Source of the DNA: Pseudomonadota bacterium
GTDB lineage: Bacteria; Pseudomonadota; Alphaproteobacteria; Rhizobiales; Rhizobiaceae
Length of the DNA: 64,000 nucleotides
Direction of reading: 5' to 3'
Assembly: GCA_023457435.1 (NCBI GenBank)
Contig: JAEWLS010000048.1
Coordinates: 1-64,000, forward strand
This document shows positions 14,693 through 22,845 of the stretch, in pieces. The notes below the pieces were generated by a model. It did not search any database and was not told where the DNA came from. It saw only the letters and a list, made by a program, of their open reading frames with translations. Every line of letters starts with the position of its first letter. The first letter of the stretch is position 1. Both the position numbers and the translations under genes were made by a program.

Positions 14693-16999
14693 TCATAAGG
14701 CCCGGGCCGCCTGCAGGGTCTCCCAGATGCGCAGCGGCGTTGCCGGCATCTCGATGTGGCGGATGCCGTGCGCCCGGTAGAGCGCGTCGGTGACCGCGCT
14801 GATGACGGCCGGGGTCGCGCCGATGGTGCCGGCCTCGCCGGCGCCCTTCATGCCCATCGCATTTGTGGTCGAGGGCACGTTGCGCGTGTCGAAATCGAAG
14901 CTCGGCATATCGATGGCGCGCGGTATCGCGTAGTCCATGAACGTCGCGGCGATCAGCTGGCCGTCCTCGCTATAGACCGTGTCCTCCAGAAGAGCCTGGC
15001 CGACGCCCTGCGCCGCGCCTCCGTGCACCTGGCCTTCGAGCAGCAGCGGATTCACCGTGGCGCCGAAATCGTCGACGATGACGTAGTTGAGGAAGTCGAC
15101 GGCCCCGGTGTCCGGGTCGATCTCGAGCTCGCAGATGTGCGTGCCGTTGGGGTAGGTATTCTCGTCCTGAACGTAGTTGCCGTCGGCCTTGACGTCGTCG
15201 GGCGTCTTCGCAGCACGGTGCAGCGACGCGAAATCGATCTCGCGGTCGGTACCCACGATGCGCGCGACGCCGTCGGCGAGTTCGATGTCGTCGGGCGAAG
15301 CTTCGAGCTCGTCGGCCGCGATCTTCTTCAGCTTGACCGCAAGTGCCTCGCCGGCGCGCGATGCCGAAATGCCGCCAAGCGGCACGGAGCGCGAGCCGCC
15401 GGTGCCGCCGCCGCTCGACAGCTGGTCCGTGTCGCCCTGCGCGAGGCGGATCTTTGCCGGCTCGACATTGAGCTTCTCGGCAACGAACTGCGCGTAGGCC
15501 GTCCAGTGCCCCTGCCCGTTCGACTGCGTGCCGATTTTCAGGGTCACGGTGCCGTCGGAGTTGAGCTCCAGGTAGGCGGGCTCGGAGCCTGCGAAGGCGC
15601 AGGCCTCGATATAGGTGGCGATGCCGATGCCGCGCAGCTTGCCGCGGCGCTTGCTCTCCTCGACCCGCGCCGGAAAGCCCTTCCAGTCCGCCTTGTCGAG
15701 CGCCGCATCCATGTGCAGCGCGAAGTCGCCGACGTCGTACATGCGTCCGCCGGGCGTGTGGTACGGGAACTGCTGCGGCTTGATGAAATTGCGGCGGCGG
15801 ATCTCGTGCGGCGCGAGGCCGAGGTCGCGCGCACACGCATCGGCGAGCTTTTCGATCATGAACGCCGCTTCCGGACGGCCGGCGCCGCGGTAGGCGTCGG
15901 TCGGCGTGGTGTTCGTGTAGACGCCGTCGATATGCACGTCCATGACCGGGATGTCGTAGACGCCGGTCGACATCGTTGCGCCGCCATGCGGGATGTAGCC
16001 GCCGAACTGGTGGATGTAGGCGCCCATGTTGGCGATGGTGCGCAGACGCAGGGCGAGGAAGCGCCCGTTTTCGTCCATCGCCATCTCGGCGGTCATGTGA
16101 TTGTCGCGGCCGTGCGCATCGGCGAGAAAATGCTCGGTGCGATCGCCGGTCCACTTCACCGGCCGCCCGAGCCGCTTCGCGGCCTCGAGCACCAGCGGAT
16201 ACTCGCGGTAGACGAATACCTTGGGGCCGAAGCCGCCGCCGACGTCGGGCGTGATGACGCGCAGCCTGTCCTTGCCGACGCCGAGAACGCCGGAGATGAT
16301 GTCCTGCATCGAGTGAACGCCCTGCGAGCCGCTGGTCAGCTGATAGCGGCCCTCCGCCGCGATCCATTCGCCGAGCGCGGCGCGCGGTTCCATGTAGTTC
16401 GAGACCAGGCGCGTGTTGCGGAACTCGATTCTCGTTACGTGTGCGGCTTTGGCGAAGGCCTGGTCCGCCTCTTCGCGGCTGCCGAACTGGTATTCCAGCG
16501 CCCGGTTTGTCCCGAGTTCGGGCCACACGAGCGGCGTCCCCTCGTCGAGCGCCGTCGCGGTCACCGCGGCCGCGTCTTCCTGATCGTAGTCGACCTCGAT
16601 CAGTTCGGCGGCATCCTGCGCCAGCGCGCGCGTATCGGCGACGACGAAGGCGACGGCGTCGCCGACGTGGTTGACGCGGTCTCGGCACAGAATCGGCACG
16701 TCGCGCGACGGCGCCTTCCTGCCGTCCGGTCCCTTCTGGATCGAGCCGGACTTCAACGGCTTCAAATGCGCGATGTCGGCCGCGGTGAGCACGAGATGCA
16801 CGCCGGGGGCAGCCTTCGCGGCCTCCGTCGAGACGATGCGAAACGATCCCTTGGCGACAGGCGAGCGCAGTACGAAAGCATGCAGCATGCCTTCGCGGGA
16901 GATGTCGTCGGTATAGCGGCCGCGACCTGCGACGAAGGTATCGTCTTCGAGGCGACGCAACGGCGCGCCCATGCCGAATTTGGGGGTCATCGCGTTCAT
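14693..16999 (-). CDS. CoxL/xanthine dehydrogenase family molybdopterin-binding subunit
   Basis: 768 residues from the ATG at 16999. A molybdenum hydroxylase large subunit. It starts with GMGAPLRRLEDDTFVAGRGRYTDDI, typical of the family, and has the TDAYRGAGRPEAAFMIE active-site loop near 364-380 (AYRGAGR, form-II type, not the AYxCSFR of true CO dehydrogenase). Further motifs are QSNGQGHWTAYAQFVAEKL and MKGAGEAGTIGATPAV near the C-terminus. The molybdopterin-cytosine-dinucleotide cofactor and an aldehyde- or heterocycle-oxidising role are expected. The medium FAD and small 2Fe-2S subunits are not beside it, which is odd, so partners must lie elsewhere or the subunit is orphan. Confidence 0.9.
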   Translation of the reverse strand: MNAMTPKFGMGAPLRRLEDDTFVAGRGRYTDDISREGMLHAFVLRSPVAKGSFRIVSTEAAKAAPGVHLVLTAADIAHLKPLKSGSIQKGPDGRKAPSRDVPILCRDRVNHVGDAVAFVVADTRALAQDAAELIEVDYDQEDAAAVTATALDEGTPLVWPELGTNRALEYQFGSREEADQAFAKAAHVTRIEFRNTRLVSNYMEPRAALGEWIAAEGRYQLTSGSQGVHSMQDIISGVLGVGKDRLRVITPDVGGGFGPKVFVYREYPLVLEAAKRLGRPVKWTGDRTEHFLADAHGRDNHMTAEMAMDENGRFLALRLRTIANMGAYIHQFGGYIPHGGATMSTGVYDIPVMDVHIDGVYTNTTPTDAYRGAGRPEAAFMIEKLADACARDLGLAPHEIRRRNFIKPQQFPYHTPGGRMYDVGDFALHMDAALDKADWKGFPARVEESKRRGKLRGIGIATYIEACAFAGSEPAYLELNSDGTVTLKIGTQSNGQGHWTAYAQFVAEKLNVEPAKIRLAQGDTDQLSSGGGTGGSRSVPLGGISASRAGEALAVKLKKIAADELEASPDDIELADGVARIVGTDREIDFASLHRAAKTPDDVKADGNYVQDENTYPNGTHICELEIDPDTGAVDFLNYVIVDDFGATVNPLLLEGQVHGGAAQGVGQALLEDTVYSEDGQLIAATFMDYAIPRAIDMPSFDFDTRNVPSTTNAMGMKGAGEAGTIGATPAVISAVTDALYRAHGIRHIEMPATPLRIWETLQAARAL

Positions 17000-17147
17000 G
17001 GGATGCCTTTGGAGACTGTTGCGCCCTTGGTCAGGCGGTTCGACGCTGCGCGAGTTTTGTCGAGTGCAAGTTTTCATGTAAAGGCCTGCTCGTCGATTTC
17101 CAGCCCGTCCAGGCGGAATCGGCAGGGCCACGAGCAGCAGGTGCAGC

Positions 17148-19769
17148 ATGGTGACGGACAGCGGACAGGTATTCCGACTAGAGGACTATCGTCCGACCGA
17201 CTATCTCGTCCCTGCGACAAAGCTTACCTTCCGTCTCTCTCCCGAACGCACGCGGGTGATTTCCGAGCTTACAGTGACGCGCCGCCACGGCGCGCCGGTC
17301 GACGCACCGCTTCATCTCGACGGCGACGGTCTCGAACTGACCGCGCTCGAGATCGACGGCGTGCGCACCAACCTCGACGATGTCGAGGTCGGGCCGGACC
17401 GCCTGGTGCTGAAGAACCCGCCGGCGAAGGACAGCTTCACGCTGCGCATCGAGACGGCGGTCGATCCGGACAAGAACCTCGCCTTCAGCGGCCTGTACCG
17501 GTCCAGCGGCAATTACTGCACGCAGTGCGAGGCCGAAGGCTTCCGCCGCATCTCCTATTTCCTCGACCGGCCCGATGTCCTGTCGACCTACACGGTGCGG
17601 ATCGAGGGCGGAGAGGACACGCCACTGCTGCTGTCGAACGGCAACCTGGTCGAACGCGGCGAGACGGAGGACGGGAAGCCGTTCGCGGTGTGGCATGACC
17701 CGCATCCCAAGCCGTCCTACCTGTTCGCATTGGTCGCAGGCGACCTTGGCGTCGTGAAGGACGAGTTCACGACGATGTCCGGCCGAAAGGTCGAGCTCGG
17801 CATTTATGTCGAGCACGGCAAGGAAGCGCGCGCCACCTACGCGATGGACGCGCTGAAGCGATCGATGAAGTGGGACGAGGAGGTATTCGGGCGCGAGTAC
17901 GATCTCGACGTCTTCAACATCGTCGCGGTGTCGGACTTCAACATGGGCGCCATGGAGAACAAGGGACTCAACGTCTTCAACGACAAGTACGTGCTCGCCG
18001 ACGAGACCACCGCAACCGACGCCGACTACGCCAACATCGAGGCGATCATCGCGCACGAGTACTTTCACAACTGGACCGGCAACAGGATCACGTGCCGTGA
18101 CTGGTTCCAGCTCTGCCTGAAGGAAGGTCTGACGGTCTTCCGCGACCACGAGTTTTCCGCCGACATGCGCTCGCGCGCCGTCAAGCGCATCGCCGAGGTC
18201 CGCACGTTGCGCGCGCTGCAGTTTCCCGAGGACCAGGGCCCGCTGGCCCATCCCGTACGGCCGCGCCGCTATCGCGAGATCAACAATTTCTACACGGCGA
18301 CTGTCTACGAGAAAGGCTCGGAGGTGGTGCGCATGATCCGCACCGTCGTCGGCCGCGAAGCATTCCGCCAAGGCATGGATCTCTACTTCGACCGGCACGA
18401 CGGACAGGCCGTCACGATCGAGGATTTCGTGAAGTGCTTCGCCGAGACCTCGGATGAGGACCTTTCGCAGCTGGCGCTCTGGTATCACCAGGCCGGTACG
18501 CCAAACGTAGCGGTCACGACGGCCTGGGACGCGGAGAAGAAGGTCTTTTCCGTAGAATTCGAACAGTCCGTGCCGCCGACGCCCTCGGAGAGCCGCAAGC
18601 GGCTGATGCACATCCCCCTCGCCTTCGGGCTGATCGGGCCGGACGGCAAGGACATGCCAACCGAGGAAGGCGGGATCATCCACCTGCGCAAGCGCAAGCA
18701 GACGGTGAACTTCTCATCGCTGCCGGCGCGCCCCGTTCTGTCGATAAACCGCGGCTTCTCTGCCCCGATCACGCTCGGCCTCGAACAGAGCGCGGCGGAC
18801 CGCATGTTCCTGGCGCGCCACGACAGCGACCCATTCTCCCGCTGGGAAGCGCTCAACACGCTGTTCACGCGGGCGCTCATCGCGGCGGTCGGCGACATGC
18901 GCGGCAACAAGACGCCAGCCTTCGACCCCGATCTGCTGGCGCTCGCCGGCGAGCTGGCACTCTCGGATACGCTCGAGCCGGCCTTCAGGGCGCTCATGCT
19001 GTCACTGCCGAGCGAAGCCGACATCGCCCGCGACATCGGCGCCAACATCGATCCCGACGCAATCCATGCGGCGCGCGAGGCGCTGACCGTCGCGATCGCG
19101 CGCACCAACGCCGCCGCCTTCGCCAAGGTGCGCGACGCCAACGCCGTCGCCGGACCGTTCAGGCCGGATGCGTCAGGTGCCGGCAAGCGGGCTCTTCGCA
19201 ACGTGCTGCTCGATTACCTGTCTGCCGCGGACGGCCGGCCCGCGATGGCATCCGAGGCGTTCGGCCATGCCGCCAACATGACCGACCGCGCCGCCGCGAT
19301 GACGATCCTGGCGCACCGCTTCGCCGGTAGCGAGGAGGCGAAGCTCGCGCTGGCGGCATTCGAGAAGCAGTTCGGGGATGACGCGCTGGTGATGGACAAG
19401 TGGTTCCAGATCCAGGCGACGGTGCCCGGATCGGCCACGGTGGCGCGTGTCGAAGCGCTGATGAAGCATCCGAGCTTCGCGATCACCAACCCGAACCGCG
19501 TCCGCTCGCTCGTCGGTACCTTCGCCAGCGCCAACCAGACAGCGTTCCACAGACGTGACGGCAGCGGCTACCGGCTGCATGCCAAGGTGATCCTTGAGCT
19601 CGAAAAGCGCAATCCGCAGGTCGCGGCAAGGCTGGCCACCGCCTTCCGCTCGTGGCGGTCGCTTGAACCGGAGCGCCGCGAAGCCGCGCGGGAAGCGCTT
19701 GCGGGCATCGCGAGACACGAAGGTCTGTCGCGCGATCTCGCCGACATCGTCCAGCGCACGCTCGGGTAG
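17148..19769 (+). CDS. pepN: Aminopeptidase N
   Basis: 873 residues. A cytosolic zinc metallopeptidase removing N-terminal residues from peptides. The exopeptidase motif GAMENKG is near 266-272 (G-A-M-E-N). The zinc site is HEYFH at 303-307 with the third ligand E326 (18 residues after H307 plus KEG), and the catalytic tyrosine is in YEKGSEVVRMI (about 385). The C-terminal ~450 residues form the helical M1 domain of the E. coli PepN type. The ATG at 17148 is preceded by a weak GCAG ribosome-binding site. It is followed by the PleC-like kinase after a 150-bp spacer. Confidence 0.97.
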   Translation: MVTDSGQVFRLEDYRPTDYLVPATKLTFRLSPERTRVISELTVTRRHGAPVDAPLHLDGDGLELTALEIDGVRTNLDDVEVGPDRLVLKNPPAKDSFTLRIETAVDPDKNLAFSGLYRSSGNYCTQCEAEGFRRISYFLDRPDVLSTYTVRIEGGEDTPLLLSNGNLVERGETEDGKPFAVWHDPHPKPSYLFALVAGDLGVVKDEFTTMSGRKVELGIYVEHGKEARATYAMDALKRSMKWDEEVFGREYDLDVFNIVAVSDFNMGAMENKGLNVFNDKYVLADETTATDADYANIEAIIAHEYFHNWTGNRITCRDWFQLCLKEGLTVFRDHEFSADMRSRAVKRIAEVRTLRALQFPEDQGPLAHPVRPRRYREINNFYTATVYEKGSEVVRMIRTVVGREAFRQGMDLYFDRHDGQAVTIEDFVKCFAETSDEDLSQLALWYHQAGTPNVAVTTAWDAEKKVFSVEFEQSVPPTPSESRKRLMHIPLAFGLIGPDGKDMPTEEGGIIHLRKRKQTVNFSSLPARPVLSINRGFSAPITLGLEQSAADRMFLARHDSDPFSRWEALNTLFTRALIAAVGDMRGNKTPAFDPDLLALAGELALSDTLEPAFRALMLSLPSEADIARDIGANIDPDAIHAAREALTVAIARTNAAAFAKVRDANAVAGPFRPDASGAGKRALRNVLLDYLSAADGRPAMASEAFGHAANMTDRAAAMTILAHRFAGSEEAKLALAAFEKQFGDDALVMDKWFQIQATVPGSATVARVEALMKHPSFAITNPNRVRSLVGTFASANQTAFHRRDGSGYRLHAKVILELEKRNPQVAARLATAFRSWRSLEPERREAAREALAGIARHEGLSRDLADIVQRTLG

Positions 19770-19922
19770 ATTTGCCGACAGAAGTGAGTCCGAAAGGCCA
19801 CACTTCTCAACAAACGGTAAACAAACGGGTGGACAGCCCGAATCGCGTCTGATTCCTTGAGGGCGCTTCGGGCGTGCGGCGCTCGAATCAGTCGGCGGAC
19901 GGGGACATTTCAGGAGCCGTAA

Positions 19923-22256
19923 ATGGCGAATACGGACGCGTTCGGCGCGGCCGAAGGCATGCGCATGCCGTGGAAGCGGAACACGCGCAAGCCGGAAGCG
20001 AGGCTCATCGGCAATGCGCGCATGATCGCGCAACCGCCGTACAAGCGCCTCCTCGCGGCAGAGCCCTATTTGCGGCGGTCGATCCCCGCCCTGATCGTCG
20101 TCTTCCTTGTCGTCGTCGCAGCCTCCCGGCTGCTCTCGCTCATGAACCAGCGCGACGAGATCGAGCGCGACGCGCGCGCGCTCGTCGCCATGAGCGCCGG
20201 CCGCCTGGCGACGTCGCTCGACCTTTCCGCCACGGACGGCGCAACGCTGGCCGACCGTGCGGCCAGTGCCGTCGACGAGATGTCGCGCAAGATTTTCGAC
20301 CGCGGCCAGGTCATCGCCGTCGCCGACGGGCAGCTCTCGATCGTCGCCGCCAACGCGGACGGGAAATCGTGGGTCGGAAAGTCGCTCGACGCGGTGTTCA
20401 CCGGCGGACAGCCGCTGATGATGTTCGGCGAGCGCGCCGGCGTGCTCGAGGTATTGGCCGGCGGACGCGACTGGTTCGCAGCGATGGATCGCTCTGACAC
20501 CGGGGCCGCTGCAGTCGTCATGGTGCCGCAGGACGCCGTGTTTGCCGAGTGGCGGCGCGATGTGTCGCTCAACGTGACGCTCTACGTGCTGACGGCGTCC
20601 GTGCTGCTCGTCATTCTCTACGCCTACTTTACGCAGGCGTCGCGCGCGCAATCGGCCGATCGGCTCTACCTGGAAGCCCACCAGCGCGTCGATCTCGCGC
20701 TGGTGCGCGGCCGCTGCGGGCTATGGGACTGGGATCTAGCGCGTGGGCGGATGTACTGGTCGCGGTCGATGTTCGAGATGCTGGGCTACGAACCGTGCGA
20801 CGCCATGCTGTCGTTCGGCGAGGTCGCCAAGATCATCCACGAGGACGACGACGACCTCTTCCAGCTGGCCAACCGCATCGTGGCGCGCGAGACCGACCAC
20901 ATCGACCACGTCTTCCGCATGCGCCACGCCGATGGCCAATGGATCTGGATGCGGGCACGCGCGCAGGCGGTCGACGCCGATGCGCCGGAAATCCACCTGA
21001 TCGGCATCGCCGTCGACATCTCCGAGCAGCGCCATCTGGCGCAGCGGTCCGAGGCCGCCGACATGCGCCTTCGCACCGCCATCGAGAGCATCGGCGAATC
21101 GTTCGTGCTGTGGGACGCCAACGGCCGGCTGGTGATGTGCAACACCAAGTTCCAGCAGGACACGGGCCTTCCGGCGAGCGAGGTGACGCCGGGAGCAGAG
21201 CGGCGCCGCGTCGAGGCCCGGATGAAGCCGTTCGTCACCGACAGGCGCCAGCCGAACGCCTCGGCGCAACAGGGAGCGGCGAGCTACGAACGACAGCTCG
21301 GCGACGGGCGCTGGCTACAGGTCAACGAATTGACCACGCGCGACGGCAGCACCGTCTCGGTCGGCACAGACATCACCCAGATCAAGCTCCACCAGGAGAA
21401 GCTGCTCGACAGCGAGAAGCGGCTGATGGCGACGATCCACGACCTGAGTGTCGCGCGCAAATCCGAAGAGGAACGCGCCGCGCAGCTGTTCGAGCTCAAC
21501 CGGAAGTATATGCGCGAGACCGAGCGGGCCGAGGCGGCGAACCGCGCGAAGTCGGAGTTCCTCGCCAACATGAGCCATGAGCTGCGCACGCCGCTCAACG
21601 CCATCATCGGGTTCTCCGAACTCATGCAGCAGGGGCTGTTCGGGCCGCTCGGCTCGGACAAGTACAGCGAGTACACCCGCGACATCCATTCGAGCGGTAA
21701 CTACCTGCTCAACGTCATCAACGACATCCTCGACATGTCGAAGATCGAGGCGGGCCAGTTCTCGATCGATCGCGAGCAGATCGACCTCAATCCGTTGATC
21801 AAGGAAACGGTGCGCGTCGTCGCGCTTCAGGCGGCGGAAAAGTCGATCCGCCTCGAAACCGAAGTCGCCGACGCGCTGGCGCTCGACGCCGACCGCCGCG
21901 CGGTGAAGCAGATCGTCATCAACCTCCTGTCGAACGCGGTGAAGTTCACCGGCGAAGGCGGCCGCATTCAGCTTCGGGCGCGCAAGGTCGCGGGGGCGGT
22001 CACGATCAGCATCGAGGACAATGGCTGCGGCATCCCGAAGGACGCGCTCGGCAAGCTCGGCCGCCCGTTCGAGCAGGTGCAGAACCAGTTCTCGAAGAGT
22101 CACACGGGCTCAGGTCTCGGGCTGGCGATCTCACGCTCGCTGGCCGAGCTGCATGGCGGCGCCCTGAAGATACGCTCGACCGAAGGAGTTGGGACCATCG
22201 TCTCGGTCCGCATCCCCATCCGGAAGGCGCGCCAGCGCAGGGCGAAGGCCGCCTGA
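19923..22256 (+). CDS. PAS-domain sensor histidine kinase, PleC-like
   Basis: 777 residues. Two membrane helices (about 52-72 and 217-238) bracket an extracytoplasmic region. Two PAS-like domains follow (about 250-370 and 380-490), then a HisKA dimerisation domain with NMSHELRTPLNAIIGFSE (phospho-His near 552) and a HATPase with N box INLLSNAVKFTGEGG and G boxes DNGCGIPKDALGKLGRPF and GSGLGLAISRSLAELHGG. This matches the PleC/PdhS-like kinases of the alphaproteobacterial DivK/CtrA pathway. In Sinorhizobium, pleC also neighbours glnE and degP as here, which supports PleC but does not prove it. A 13-bp terminator hairpin follows. Confidence 0.85.
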   Translation: MANTDAFGAAEGMRMPWKRNTRKPEARLIGNARMIAQPPYKRLLAAEPYLRRSIPALIVVFLVVVAASRLLSLMNQRDEIERDARALVAMSAGRLATSLDLSATDGATLADRAASAVDEMSRKIFDRGQVIAVADGQLSIVAANADGKSWVGKSLDAVFTGGQPLMMFGERAGVLEVLAGGRDWFAAMDRSDTGAAAVVMVPQDAVFAEWRRDVSLNVTLYVLTASVLLVILYAYFTQASRAQSADRLYLEAHQRVDLALVRGRCGLWDWDLARGRMYWSRSMFEMLGYEPCDAMLSFGEVAKIIHEDDDDLFQLANRIVARETDHIDHVFRMRHADGQWIWMRARAQAVDADAPEIHLIGIAVDISEQRHLAQRSEAADMRLRTAIESIGESFVLWDANGRLVMCNTKFQQDTGLPASEVTPGAERRRVEARMKPFVTDRRQPNASAQQGAASYERQLGDGRWLQVNELTTRDGSTVSVGTDITQIKLHQEKLLDSEKRLMATIHDLSVARKSEEERAAQLFELNRKYMRETERAEAANRAKSEFLANMSHELRTPLNAIIGFSELMQQGLFGPLGSDKYSEYTRDIHSSGNYLLNVINDILDMSKIEAGQFSIDREQIDLNPLIKETVRVVALQAAEKSIRLETEVADALALDADRRAVKQIVINLLSNAVKFTGEGGRIQLRARKVAGAVTISIEDNGCGIPKDALGKLGRPFEQVQNQFSKSHTGSGLGLAISRSLAELHGGALKIRSTEGVGTIVSVRIPIRKARQRRAKAA

Positions 22257-22287
22257 GCGCCTGCCCGGGCTCATCCCGGGCAGGCGC
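22257..22287. terminator. Bidirectional 13-bp hairpin terminator
   Basis: GCGCCTGCCCGGG and CCCGGGCAGGCGC form a perfect 13-bp stem with loop CTCAT. It sits directly between the convergent PleC-like kinase and EF-hand genes. No long T-run is present, but the stem is strong enough to act on both strands. Confidence 0.75.
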
Positions 22288-22297
22288 AAGGCGCGAC

Positions 22298-22780
22298 TTA
22301 GCGCATCTGCCTGTGGTGGCGCCCGCCGCGGCCTTCGCGGCCGCCGCGGCGCATCTCGTCGCGCTCGAGCGCGCCGCTGTCGTCACGGTCGGCCAGGGCG
22401 AAGACCTTGCGCTGGCGCGATTCGATCTCCGCCGTCGTGAGCTTGCCGTCGCCATTGGTGTCGAAGCGGCGGATCATGCGCTCGGCCTGCCGGCGGAAGT
22501 GCTCTTTCTGCAGCTGTGCGGCGATCTCCTCGACGGTCAGCGTGCCATCGGTGTCAGCGTCGGCGCCGCTTATGCGGGTGCCCATCGCGGCCGCGAACTC
22601 CTCGAACGAGATCGCACCGTTGCTGTCGGCATCGAGCCGCTCGAAGCGCTGACCTTGAGCGCGCGGGGCGGCGTTGCCAGCGCCCGGTGCGGCCGGCGCC
22701 TGCTGCGCGCCGGCGGAGGTCGAAGCGGCCGCGCCGGCAAAAGCGAGGAAGGCGGCGGCGAGAGAGGTCTTCATCTTCAT
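22298..22780 (-). CDS. Secreted EF-hand protein
   Basis: 160 residues. A signal peptide (about 1-26) ends in STSAGAQQ. EF-hand-type calcium-binding loops of the DxDxDG class follow: RLDADSNGAISFEEF, GADADTDGTLTVEEI, FDTNGDGKLTTAEI and ADRDDSGALERDEM, so four motifs with acidic residues at positions 1, 3, 5 and 12. The tail is Gly/Arg/His-rich. It is probably a periplasmic or surface calcium-binding protein. The start at 22780 (MKMKTSL) is chosen because an AAGGAG ribosome-binding site precedes it. It follows glnE on the same strand after 65 bases. Confidence 0.88.
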   Translation of the reverse strand: MKMKTSLAAAFLAFAGAAASTSAGAQQAPAAPGAGNAAPRAQGQRFERLDADSNGAISFEEFAAAMGTRISGADADTDGTLTVEEIAAQLQKEHFRRQAERMIRRFDTNGDGKLTTAEIESRQRKVFALADRDDSGALERDEMRRGGREGRGGRHHRQMR

Positions 22781-22845
22781 TGTCAAAGCTCCTTGCATCG
22801 AAACCCCCGATGCAGTTTGGAAGATGGGGACGAGCGTCCCACCGC

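Noticed and set aside
14756..17698. 980-codon plus-strand open frame
   Set aside because: Antisense to the CoxL-like gene and then overlapping pepN in another frame; ETF and pepN codon patterns show which strands are real.
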